Below, one piece after another: positions 17,528 through 25,473 of a DNA stretch of 34,891 nt. Both the position numbers and the translations under genes were made by a program. How positions within the stretch are numbered: position 1 is the first letter of the stretch; each line of letters opens with the position of its first letter. The DNA is taken from contig JAFGFF010000249.1 in the NCBI GenBank assembly GCA_016931075.1, forward strand, positions 1 through 34,891, given 5' to 3'. The notes under the pieces were generated by a model, which worked only from the letters and a program-made list of their open reading frames with translations, was not told the DNA's origin and did no database searches. Source of the stretch: Pirellulales bacterium. GTDB lineage: Bacteria > Planctomycetota > Planctomycetia > Pirellulales > Thermoguttaceae.

Positions 17528-17555
17528 TTGAATTGTGTGCTACGATTGGTATGCT
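17528..17555 (+). promoter_or_regulatory. Possible sigma-70-like promoter for the cysteine-rich protein
   Basis: TTGAAT at 17528-17533 and TATGCT at 17550-17555 are separated by 16 bases, about 80 bases upstream of the ATG at 17635. The surrounding stretch is less GC-rich than its neighbours. This is pattern matching only; planctomycete promoters are not well characterised. Confidence 0.35.
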
Positions 17556-17634
17556 ACGAGGTATCGTAGGTAGGGTTTGCGAACACTCGCGTGAACGTTC
17601 ACAACGCATTACTTTGAACAGGAGAGGAAGTCCC

Positions 17635-18360
17635 ATGAGGAAACCTGGCAGGAAGTTTTTGGCGATTAGCCTGATCGTCGCGGCGGTTCTGGTGCTTGGC
17701 ACGACCCAGGCCGAGGCCACCTGGTGGCGTTGTTGCCCACCGGTGGTGAGTTGCTGTTACACCCCGTGCTACACGCCCTGTTACACACCCTGTTACACGC
17801 CCTGCACTTGGTCGTGCTGTGACCCGTGCGGCGCCTATCTGGGCGTCCGCCCTGGCCCGATCCGCCGCCTGGTGTTCGGTCCGTATCGCTGGTACTGCGG
17901 TTACGGTTGCGGCGTGAGTTGCTACGATCCGTGCTGCACCGGGTGTGACGCGTGTGCCCCGGCCGCCGAGATGGGCGAGCCCGCGCCCCAGACGCCGACC
18001 CCGGCGCCGGTCCCGCCGGTCAACGCACCAGCCACTACACCTAACGTGGCTCCCACGCCGGCAATGAGCACCACGACCTCGGTCATCGACCAGCGTGGTC
18101 TGCTGAACGTCTGGGTGCCGGCCAAGGCGAAAGTCTACATCAACGGGATGGAGACAACCTCCATCGGCGCCGAGCGTCAATACATCTCGCACGGCCTGAA
18201 GCCGGGCCTGGTTTACAAGTACGAAGTCCGTGCCGAACTCGTCCGCGACGGCAAGATCGCCGAGGAGACCAAGACGGTCTATCTGCGTGCCGGCGGAGAA
18301 GAAGGCGTCGCCTTCGGGTTCAACCGCACCCCGATCCAGGGTGTGGCCAGCGCCCAGTAG
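17635..18360 (+). CDS. Cysteine-rich secreted protein with TIGR03000-type C-terminal domain
   Basis: A 241-residue protein. A signal peptide (about residues 1-28, ending QAEA) is followed by a cysteine-rich region (about 30-110; many CC, CYTPC and CDPC motifs), a Pro/Ala/Thr linker (about 115-150) and a beta-rich C-terminal domain. That domain has the pattern LLNVWVPAKAKVYINGMET and VYKYEVRAE, as in the planctomycete-specific TIGR03000 family. Start ATG 17635 with AGGAGAGG 7 bases upstream. The cysteines may form disulfides or bind metal on the cell surface; function is unknown. It is monocistronic, divergent from rodA. Confidence 0.85.
   Translation: MRKPGRKFLAISLIVAAVLVLGTTQAEATWWRCCPPVVSCCYTPCYTPCYTPCYTPCTWSCCDPCGAYLGVRPGPIRRLVFGPYRWYCGYGCGVSCYDPCCTGCDACAPAAEMGEPAPQTPTPAPVPPVNAPATTPNVAPTPAMSTTTSVIDQRGLLNVWVPAKAKVYINGMETTSIGAERQYISHGLKPGLVYKYEVRAELVRDGKIAEETKTVYLRAGGEEGVAFGFNRTPIQGVASAQ
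17755..17802 (+). repeat. Four 12-bp tandem repeats encoding CYTP units
   Basis: Four consecutive 12-base units of the form TGYTACACNCCN encode Cys-Tyr-Thr-Pro four times, within the cysteine-rich region. Third-position differences between units show they are not brand-new, but copy-number change by slippage remains possible. Confidence 0.85.
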
Positions 18361-18390
18361 TCCACCCACGACTACCGAAAACAAGACCCC

Positions 18391-18436
18391 CCGGCCCCTG
18401 AGCCACCACCATGGCGCGGGGGCCGTGGTCGTTTCT
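18391..18436 (+). terminator. Possible terminator hairpin after the cysteine-rich protein
   Basis: CGGCCCC (18392-18398) and GGGGCCG (18419-18425) can pair around a 20-base loop, followed by a short T-rich stretch (GTTTCTT). The stem is short and the loop long, so this is weak support. Confidence 0.3.
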
Positions 18437-18560
18437 TGAGATGTCCCGGTCCCCTGGCGAACCTTGTCGCCCCCCGGCCGTCTTGCTTATAATCCGGGAC
18501 TGTTATTATTCGGATGCGAGTGACGATGATGTTCGTCATAACAGTGATCTCCCGGAATAG

Positions 18561-18624
18561 GAGGGCCACGCTCCGTCGTGGCCGGGCGTACCGGATGACG
18601 CGGCCACGACGGAGCGTGGCCCTC
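18561..18624. repeat. Perfect 24-bp inverted repeat upstream of asd
   Basis: Arms 18561-18584 and 18601-18624 (GAGGGCCACGCTCCGTCGTG family) are exact reverse complements with a 16-base loop. The element lies 61 bases before the asd start, probably within or next to its promoter region. Confidence 0.88.
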
Positions 18625-18685
18625 CAGGCGTAAACGTAGGCCGGGTAAGCTGGAGCTAGTTCTGTTCGAGTCAGGAGAAACACGC

Positions 18686-19690
18686 GTGTTTGACACAGTC
18701 GCGGTCGTGGGCGCCACCGGTGCGGTAGGACAGATCATTCGCCAATTGCTCGAAGCCCGAGGATTTCAGGCGGGCCGGTTCAAGTTCCTGGCCTCGCACC
18801 GCTCCGCGGGCAAGGAACTGACGTTCGCCGGCAAGAGCTACACGGTCGAGCAGCTCCGGCCGGAGGCGTTTGACGACGTCCAACTGGCCATCAGCAGCAC
18901 GCCCGACGACGTGGCCGCCGACTTCGTTCCCGAGGCGGTCAAGCGGGGTTGCGTGGTGGTCGACGAGAGCGGCTACTGGCGGATGGACCCGAAAGTGCCC
19001 CTGGTCATTCCCGAGGTCAACGCCCAGGCGATTGACAAGCACCAGGGCATCATCGCCAGCCCGAACTGCTCGACCACGCAAATGGTTCTAGCCATGAAGC
19101 CACTGCACGACGCCGGCCGCATCCGCCGGGTCGTGGTCAGCACCTATCAAGCGACCAGCGGCGCGGGCCTGCCCGGCAGCCGCGACCTGGAGCGGGGCAC
19201 CCGGGCCGCGTTGGCCGGTGAGGACTACCCCTACGAAGCGTTCGCCTATCCGATCGCCTTCAATTGCATCCCCCAGATCGGCTCGCCCAAGCATCAGGGC
19301 TACACGTCGGAAGAAATGAAGATGGTCTGGGAGACGCAAAAGATCTTCGACGACAAATCGATCCAGGTCTGCCCGACGTGCGTCCGCGTCCCAGTGAGCA
19401 ACTGCCACAGCGAGAGCATCCTGGTTGAGACGGAGAAGAAGATCACCGTCGAGCAAGCCCGGGAGCTGTTCGCCGCCACACCGGGCATCGTCGTGATGGA
19501 CGACCTGGACAAAAAGGTCTACCCGATGCCCAGCAACTCGGACCAGCGCGACGAGGTTTTCATCGGCCGGATTCGCGAGGACCTTTCCAGCCCGAACGGC
19601 CTGGCCTTCTGGTGCGTCAGCGACAACCTCCGCAAGGGCGCGGCGACTAACGCCGTGCAGATTGCCGAATTGCTGGCCACCCGGGCGTGA
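18686..19690 (+). CDS. asd: Aspartate-semialdehyde dehydrogenase
   Basis: A 334-residue cytoplasmic enzyme that reduces aspartyl phosphate to aspartate semialdehyde with NADPH, feeding lysine, diaminopimelate, methionine and threonine synthesis. The N-terminal nucleotide-binding motif GATGAVG is at residues 9-15. The catalytic cysteine is C128 in SPNCSTTQM. SGAGLPGSRDLE and the NCIPQIGSPKHQGYTSEEMK stretch are typical of the family. Start GTG 18686 with AGGAG 8 bases upstream. Length is normal. It stands alone, with arsC convergent 22 bases downstream. Confidence 0.95.
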   Translation: MFDTVAVVGATGAVGQIIRQLLEARGFQAGRFKFLASHRSAGKELTFAGKSYTVEQLRPEAFDDVQLAISSTPDDVAADFVPEAVKRGCVVVDESGYWRMDPKVPLVIPEVNAQAIDKHQGIIASPNCSTTQMVLAMKPLHDAGRIRRVVVSTYQATSGAGLPGSRDLERGTRAALAGEDYPYEAFAYPIAFNCIPQIGSPKHQGYTSEEMKMVWETQKIFDDKSIQVCPTCVRVPVSNCHSESILVETEKKITVEQARELFAATPGIVVMDDLDKKVYPMPSNSDQRDEVFIGRIREDLSSPNGLAFWCVSDNLRKGAATNAVQIAELLATRA

Positions 19691-19712
19691 TCGACGCGGT
19701 GGCATCCGAGGA

Positions 19713-20144
19713 TCAGTCTCGTTCCATCACCGACTCGGGCAGCGTCTTGACGAACGCGCGGATTTCGTCGCGCACTCGGCGGTAGGCGTCCAGAGCGGCT
19801 TTCTCAGTCGGTGCGTCGGCAGCCAGCTTGGGTGGATCGTCGAAGCCGACATGGACCACTTTCGTCTTGGCCGGGAAGACGGGGCAATGCTCGTCGGCGT
19901 GGCCGCAGACGGTCACGACCAGGTCGAACGGAATGTCGGCCAGTTTTTCGACGTGCTTCGATCGGTGGCCGGAGATGTCGACTCCCACCTCGGCCATTAC
20001 CCGGACCGCGTGGGGATTGAGCCCATGGGTCTCGATGCCGGCCGAATGGGCCTCGATCTGGTCGCCCTTGAGATGCCGTGCCCAGCCCTCGGCCATCTGG
20101 CTGCGGCAGGAGTTTCCGGTGCAGAGGAAGAGGATTCGGAGCAT
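19713..20144 (-). CDS. arsC: Arsenate reductase, thioredoxin-coupled ArsC type
   Basis: A 143-residue protein of the low-molecular-weight phosphatase fold. The P-loop is C8-T-G-N-S-C13-R. Two further cysteines, C80 and C87 (VVTVCGHADEHCP), match the redox relay of thioredoxin-linked arsenate reductases such as the S. aureus pI258 enzyme, which separates it from plain tyrosine phosphatases. It would reduce arsenate to arsenite. No arsR, arsB or acr3 gene is adjacent. ATG 20144 begins the conserved first strand directly; no good ribosome-binding site precedes it. Confidence 0.92.
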   Translation of the reverse strand: MLRILFLCTGNSCRSQMAEGWARHLKGDQIEAHSAGIETHGLNPHAVRVMAEVGVDISGHRSKHVEKLADIPFDLVVTVCGHADEHCPVFPAKTKVVHVGFDDPPKLAADAPTEKAALDAYRRVRDEIRAFVKTLPESVMERD

Positions 20145-20356
20145 GGGAGCGGGGGGATTGGGGGTGCGCGATGCAGTGGTGATTCGGGGCGGTAAGGATT
20201 ACCGGGTAGCAAGGGGGCCTGCTGGGCTCCGTGGCACTCCGCGACGTATGTATACGCAGCGTACCCTGCCTACACACGGGGCGGCTTGCCGGGAGCGTGG
20301 ATATTGCCCGGCGCCCTCCTTCCCATTGTTCCCGATCGCCCGCCGCGAGGAAAGCC

Positions 20357-21835
20357 ATGTCGAGCCTGAGCAATATCCTTCTGGACAAAGAGATCCTACT
20401 GGAGAGTGGTACCAACGAGTTGGAGCTTCTGGTGTTCGACGTGGCCGACTACACGTTCGGCATCAATGTGGCCAAAGTCCGTGAGGTACTGCCGATCCAG
20501 ACGATCACGAACCTTCCCCGGGCCCATCCGTCGGTCCGCGGCGTCTTCAAGCTCCGAAACCAGGTTATCCCGTGTGTCTCGCTGTTGGATCATCTGGGCA
20601 TCACGCCGACGTCGGAGAATTCCGAGTCGACGATGATCTTGGCCGATTTCAACCAGCAACAAACGGCTTTCCTGGTCGACACGGTCGAGCGGATCCACCG
20701 ATTGAGTTGGGAGAATATTCTCTCGGTGCCGGGCCTGTCGGCCTTGTCCCACACGCCCGTCACCGCCCTGGCCCGATGCGACTCGAGGCTCATTGTCATG
20801 CTCGATTTCGAGATGATATTGGACGACGTCACGCAGCAGTACTTCCGCACTGACGAGGTGGAAAACCCGCTGGGCCTGCCACGCGACGAGTTGCGGATTG
20901 TGCTCGCCGAAGACTCGCCCACGGTTCGCGAGGCTATCGGCACGACGCTCCGCGCCAGCGGCTACACGGATCTTTTGATGTTTGACAACGGCGCCGAGGC
21001 CTGGGCGTGGCTCGAGGCCCAAGTAGCCGGGAAGAAGAGTATCGAGGACATTACCGACCTGGTCATTTCGGACGTCGAGATGCCGCAGGTCGACGGTTTC
21101 CATCTGACGAAAAGGATCAAGCAGCACCCGCTGCTCGGCCAACTACCCGTCCTGCTCTATTCGTCGATTGTCACTCCCGACAACCACAAGAAGGGCAAGG
21201 CCGTTGGAGCCGACGCCCAGGTTTCCAAGCCCGAACTCAATCGAGTGGTGCAGTTGGCCGACGAACTCATTTCGACGGCACAACGTCAAGGTCGGGCGGA
21301 GGCAATTCGTCGATTGGCCGAGGAGGCCGAGGCGATGGCGGACTCAGTACAAGAGACGCCTCATCGCGTCAATCCAAACAAGCCGGTTTCCTCGGCGGAT
21401 CCGGCGCCTCCACGGCGTTCCAATCTCAATCCGAACCAGTTGCCCGAGGTTGACCCGCCCCAAGGTGTTGCGCCAACCCTTTGGCAGGTCTTTCATGACG
21501 AACTGCGTGGCCACACGGATCGGCTCGAACGGCTGTTGGATCAAGCCGCGTCGGGCGATCGGGGCGAGGCGGTGGTGCACGGCTTGCTTCGGACGCTGCA
21601 CACCATCAAGTCGGCCGCCAGCGTCGTGCCGCTGGAGCCGATCACCCATTGCACCCATCTGGTCGAGAGCCTGATCGATTCGGTCCGGCACACGCCCGAC
21701 GCCTGGCCCGAGGAACCTCTGATGCGATACTGCCAGTGGCTGCGACTGATTCTCTCTCCGCCGCAGGACGTCGAAACCGCGTTGGCCGCGGCCCGCTCGG
21801 TCGAGGAAGCACTCGGCGCCCTGACGCCGCCGTAG
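20357..21835 (+). CDS. CheV-like protein with CheW, receiver and HPt domains
   Basis: A 492-residue cytoplasmic signalling protein. A CheW-like domain (about 20-165; VFDVADYTFGINVAKVREVL) is followed by a response-regulator receiver (about 178-305; phospho-acceptor D239 in ISDVEMPQVDG, conserved Lys in VSKPEL). A linker leads to an HPt domain (about 385-490) with phospho-acceptor H415 in HTIKSAAS. Start ATG 20357 with AGGAAA upstream; the frame extends further left but without support. CheV couples receptors to CheA; the added HPt makes a phosphorelay intermediate likely. No cheA, mcp or flagellar gene is in the window, so the pathway served is unknown. It is convergent with a degenerate NtrC-like regulator. 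Confidence 0.88.
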   Translation: MSSLSNILLDKEILLESGTNELELLVFDVADYTFGINVAKVREVLPIQTITNLPRAHPSVRGVFKLRNQVIPCVSLLDHLGITPTSENSESTMILADFNQQQTAFLVDTVERIHRLSWENILSVPGLSALSHTPVTALARCDSRLIVMLDFEMILDDVTQQYFRTDEVENPLGLPRDELRIVLAEDSPTVREAIGTTLRASGYTDLLMFDNGAEAWAWLEAQVAGKKSIEDITDLVISDVEMPQVDGFHLTKRIKQHPLLGQLPVLLYSSIVTPDNHKKGKAVGADAQVSKPELNRVVQLADELISTAQRQGRAEAIRRLAEEAEAMADSVQETPHRVNPNKPVSSADPAPPRRSNLNPNQLPEVDPPQGVAPTLWQVFHDELRGHTDRLERLLDQAASGDRGEAVVHGLLRTLHTIKSAASVVPLEPITHCTHLVESLIDSVRHTPDAWPEEPLMRYCQWLRLILSPPQDVETALAAARSVEEALGALTPP

Positions 21836-21952
21836 TCTTGTTGATCAAGGCCAAGGAGAGAATGTCCTCGGGCAACCTGTCCGCCCTTGTTTGGGATCAC
21901 AAGGACGGACAAGCTACAATGATCGGCCGAGAAGGAGAGAAAAGCCCTCGGC

Positions 21953-23515
21953 TTACTGTTCGACCGAGTTATTTCCATGCTTGGCGCCAGGTCGACGGAT
22001 CACGCCGCGCAGGTCATACTGTTTGATCTTGTTGTAGATCGTCTTTTCACTGACGCCCAGTTCCCGGGCGGTTTGCGCCTTGTTGCCGCCGCAGGCCTGC
22101 ATGGTCTCGAGGATGGCGCACCGCTCGATTTCCGCCAGGGTCAACCCGGCCAGCCCGAGCACGCCGGTCCGCGCGGCCCCGTCCTCCGCCGGCCGGGCGG
22201 CCAGCCGGGTCAGGTTCTTTCTCAGGATCGTCGAGCCGCGGCAGACGGAAGCCGCGTGTTCGAGCACGCTTTCCAGTTCGGCCGTGTTGCCGGGCCAAGG
22301 GTGCCGGCTCAGCGTCTCCACGGCCTCGGAAGCCAGCGTCAAGGGAGCGCCGCCGGCGCGCCGGGCGATCCGCAGCAGCATCGCCGCCGCGATGGCCGGC
22401 ACGTCGTCCAAATGCTCTCGCAACGGCGGCAGACGCATCGACAGCACGTTCAGCCGGAAAAGAAGGTCTTCTCGGAAGAAACCCTGCCGGGTGAGTTGGG
22501 CCGGGTCCTCGGTCGCGGTGGCAATCACGCGCACGTCCACCGGCGTCGTGTGATCCGTGCCGATCCGCCGCACCGTCCGGTTCTGCAATGTCTCGTTCAG
22601 CCTTGCCTGAATATCCGGGGGAAGCTGGCCGACTTCTTCCAGAATCAGGGTTCCGCCCTTGGCCATCTCGATCCGTCCGGGACGAACATGCTCATGTTGG
22701 GTCACATCGTCCTGAGCATAGCCGAACAGTTCCGCCTCGATCAGGTCGCGAGGTATCGTCGCACAGTGGACGATCACCAGCGGTTGCGCGCTGCGCTCAC
22801 TGTGGCGATGGATCCAACGGGCGACGGTCGTCTTGCCCGTGCCGGCGGGACCGGTAATCAAGACGTTCGAGTCCAATCGGGCGAACGTCTCTGCCTGCTG
22901 GCGCAGGGTGTGCGTCGTCGCCGACTCGCCGGCGAGCGTGACATCGCCAGTTGGCGTACGGCCGGTCTGGAGCAACATTCGGTTTTCCCTTGCCAGTCGC
23001 GACAGGCGAACGGCCTGATGGACTTGGGCGAGGAGATGTTCGGGATGGCACGATCGGGTGAAACACTCGAACGCCCCTTCCTTCATGACGGCCAAGGCGT
23101 CGGGCACCTCGCCCATCCGCGAGATCATGATAACTGGCATGTCTGGATGATGATTTTTCAGGTGTCGCAGGCAATCCCGCCCGGAAATCTCCGGCAATGA
23201 GACGTTCGAGATCACCACACTGATCTGATCCGACACGGCGTCCAAGAGTTCTCGTCCGGTTTGAGCTTCGACGACGCGGTAGTTGGCCGACTCGAGCAGT
23301 CGCCGCAGCGTCTGTCTTGCGGAAGACTCCTCGCTGGCGATTAAGATAGTACTACCCGACGAGTCGGAGCGACCGTTGGATGACGTCCGCGACGGAATGG
23401 CGCCGGTCAGCCCGGGTCGGTCCGTTGGTTCCTCTTCCGTGGGAAAGCCCAGTCGGATGTAATGATCCATCGGCATCGCAGGCGACACCGTCTGTTCATG
23501 GCACGAATTCATCAT
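21953..23515 (-). CDS. NtrC-like AAA+ regulator with degenerate receiver and no GAFTGA motif
   Basis: A 520-residue protein. Residues 55-170 have a receiver fold, but the phospho-acceptor position is N104 (VISNVSLPE) and the usual Lys-Pro is replaced (CFTRSCHPEHL), so phosphorylation is unlikely. The AAA+ domain (about 195-425) keeps Walker A GPAGTGKT (222-229), a Walker B variant LILEEVG and the FREDLLFRLNVL arginine region. The GAFTGA loop that contacts sigma-54 is DDVTQH instead, with no gap in the alignment. The C-terminal Fis-type helix-turn-helix (GGNKAQTARELGVSEKTIY) is intact. It is therefore probably a DNA-binding regulator that does not activate sigma-54 in the standard way. Start ATG 23515; adjacent ATG 23512 is equally possible. 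Confidence 0.88.
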   Translation of the reverse strand: MMNSCHEQTVSPAMPMDHYIRLGFPTEEEPTDRPGLTGAIPSRTSSNGRSDSSGSTILIASEESSARQTLRRLLESANYRVVEAQTGRELLDAVSDQISVVISNVSLPEISGRDCLRHLKNHHPDMPVIMISRMGEVPDALAVMKEGAFECFTRSCHPEHLLAQVHQAVRLSRLARENRMLLQTGRTPTGDVTLAGESATTHTLRQQAETFARLDSNVLITGPAGTGKTTVARWIHRHSERSAQPLVIVHCATIPRDLIEAELFGYAQDDVTQHEHVRPGRIEMAKGGTLILEEVGQLPPDIQARLNETLQNRTVRRIGTDHTTPVDVRVIATATEDPAQLTRQGFFREDLLFRLNVLSMRLPPLREHLDDVPAIAAAMLLRIARRAGGAPLTLASEAVETLSRHPWPGNTAELESVLEHAASVCRGSTILRKNLTRLAARPAEDGAARTGVLGLAGLTLAEIERCAILETMQACGGNKAQTARELGVSEKTIYNKIKQYDLRGVIRRPGAKHGNNSVEQ

Positions 23516-24204
23516 TGCCAATGCCCTTGTTTTTCGACTTATGATTCTGCCCCGCGCGGCCTGCCGGCAGTATGGCAGTCCACGCAACCACGTTTGACGC
23601 CGCCAAAACGCTTCATCATGCGCGATCGCATTGGATCGGATACAATGCGGCGTGTTGGCCCGGCCCAATGCCCCGGAAAGGTAGAGAGCCGCGGCGAGAT
23701 GGTCCCTGCCGGAATAGCCGACAAGAAGCCGCTCACCTCCAATGGCGAACGTGACCAGCCCCGGTCACCGTGTGCAGCGCGCGGAGAACGAAGTCACCTC
23801 GTTTCAGACCTTGGTCCGCGACATCGGATGCCTCACTGAAGAAGACTGTCCCACACCACACTACATAACCGCTTCCGCCAAACCGGGAACAAAGTCCGTT
23901 GCTTCTTTCCTGGTTGCCCTCGTCGGAGAGCTATGGCGGTAAGCCGGATACGTTTCGCCAGAAGCAAATATCGGCAGAATTTGCCTAAGTACACAGATTT
24001 ACCAATGAATGGGCAATTTGTGACACTTGGATTGATTGGGTATGGCTTGGAAGGGCTTCCGGTCTTCCGATTGTGCTGTTGATACCCAGTTTCAGGATAA
24101 CAAATACCCCCTTGTGGGGTAGTTGCGTCGTGGAATTCGGGGCTTTCGGTCGGTATACTGGAAGGAGTGCGGCAGATGAGGTTCTTGAGGCGGAGGCATC
24201 ATTC
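23516..24204. other. Non-coding stretch between divergent genes
   Basis: About 690 bases with no supportable gene. It should hold promoters for the NtrC-like gene (minus) and the lysine-rich membrane protein (plus). A small hairpin with CGCATT and AATGCG arms lies near 23627-23649. The right part (about 23980-24130) is less GC-rich than the rest, which would suit a promoter, but no convincing -35/-10 pair was chosen. Confidence 0.5.
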
Positions 24205-24618
24205 GTGGCAAACGACCCTGATTCGCAACGTGATTTCGACGATCTGGACTTCCCCACCGAGCAGTTTGAAGCACTGCAGATGGACGGTATGCCCGATCCT
24301 ACTGCCCAGACCCGAGCAGCCGAACCGCTGACCGACGAACTGGAGATGGTCGCCGAAGAAAAACCTTCGGAGTCGGACGGAAAGAAGAAAAAAACGAAGG
24401 CCAAGAAAGAGAAGAAACCCAAGAAGGAAAAAAAGCCTAAGGCGCCGAAGGAACAGCGCGAGGGAGAGCGGTTTGCGTCATTGAATCCCTACACAATCAT
24501 GATGGGCTTCTCCCTGGCTGCGATTCTCCTGGCCTGCTTCTGTATGTTCATGGAATTCCGCTCCTATGATTTCGATTGGAAGGCGGAGAACATCAAGAAT
24601 GTCGGCCGCGGCCCGTGA
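24205..24618 (+). CDS. Small lysine-rich single-span membrane protein
   Basis: A 137-residue protein of unknown function. An acidic N-terminal half (many Asp and Glu) is followed by a strongly basic lysine run (about residues 63-85, KKKK/KKEKK pattern) and one hydrophobic helix (about 100-120; MMGFSLAAILLACFCMFMEF) close to the C-terminus. This suggests a tail-anchored or inward-facing protein with a long charged cytoplasmic arm. Start GTG 24205 is chosen for the GGAGG 8 bases upstream; an ATG at 24073 opens the frame but the extra residues look non-coding. No family was recognised. Confidence 0.7.
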   Translation: MANDPDSQRDFDDLDFPTEQFEALQMDGMPDPTAQTRAAEPLTDELEMVAEEKPSESDGKKKKTKAKKEKKPKKEKKPKAPKEQREGERFASLNPYTIMMGFSLAAILLACFCMFMEFRSYDFDWKAENIKNVGRGP

Positions 24619-24698
24619 TGATCGCCCCGCCGACGATGCACGCATTCTGACGAGTTGACCCAAGAGACGCTCATCGTTCTCATTCCGCGCGCCGCGAT

Positions 24699-24971
24699 TC
24701 AGCACTCGGCGCCCGCCGACGCCGTGCCAATCGCGGATCGTTCGGCCAGACGTTTCAACCGCCGCGTGGCCGCGCACAAGAGACGGTCGGCCCGTTCTAG
24801 GAGTGTTCGGTCGGGCTGGTCGCGTCGCACAAGCGGCGCCGCCCGATTGCCGGCCCTGAGTCGTCCCCCGCAATGCCGGCAGACCACCTCGCGCCCAAAA
24901 TGCTCTTCGCCGATCCACACCGGTCGACCGCAGACGGGACACTCGCGGAGAATGTAGGGAGACTGAATCAT
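24699..24971 (-). CDS. Small zinc-ribbon protein
   Basis: A 90-residue protein with two Cys pairs: CPVCGRPVWI near the N-terminus and VVCRHCGGRL about 15 residues later, the pattern of a zinc ribbon. The remainder is Arg-rich and helical. No ribosome-binding site is obvious before ATG 24971. Such ribbons occur in planctomycete regulators and membrane proteins, often attached to other domains. It could be a short independent protein or the remnant of a longer one. Confidence 0.5.
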   Translation of the reverse strand: MIQSPYILRECPVCGRPVWIGEEHFGREVVCRHCGGRLRAGNRAAPLVRRDQPDRTLLERADRLLCAATRRLKRLAERSAIGTASAGAEC

Positions 24972-25473
24972 CGACAGACAAAACCGCTGAAATTTTTGGG
25001 GAGGAGGCCCCGTCCGGCGCGTGTCACAACATCACCATGCCGGGGGAGGAGCGACCATCCCTGGTCGTAGGGTGGATGCGGAGAAAAGGAACAGCCGACC
25101 GGTCAGGCTTCCTGCGGCCGCCTGTCTTCCTTACGCAGCCCGGCCGGGAAGGGTTCGGACAAAAAGCCCCTTCCCGTGAAGGGGAGCACCATCAGCGTTT
25201 TTCCTTGTTCCATCATGAAGGACACCGACGGCTTTATTACGTTCGCGCGCCGTGATTCGAGACGTCGAAAAACCGTCTGTGCTAAATGAGCTAGAAGAAC
25301 TACCCCCCACGGAAGGGCCCAGGACCCTTTGCCGAAACGGTTCTTCCTCGGGCGGTCCAAGCTGATTCTCGGCTGCCCATGGTGTCTGTTGGGCGGATGG
25401 GCTATGCTACTCGCCGGAACGGACGTTTTGTCGGCGGCCGGCCTGTCCATCGCGCTGGATGAAGGCAACGATC
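24972..25473. other. Non-coding stretch before the pRiA4b/SEC-C gene
   Basis: About 500 bases without a supported gene. A short hairpin CCCCTTCCCGTGAAGGGG lies near 25169-25186 and another (AAGGGCCCAGGACCCTT) near 25313-25329. The open frame on the minus strand at 25103-25468 has no recognisable domain and begins without a ribosome-binding site. Confidence 0.5.

Noticed and set aside
25103-25468. 121-residue minus-strand frame before the pRiA4b/SEC-C gene
   Set aside because: No domain, no ribosome-binding site and an antisense overlap with the promoter region of the real gene.
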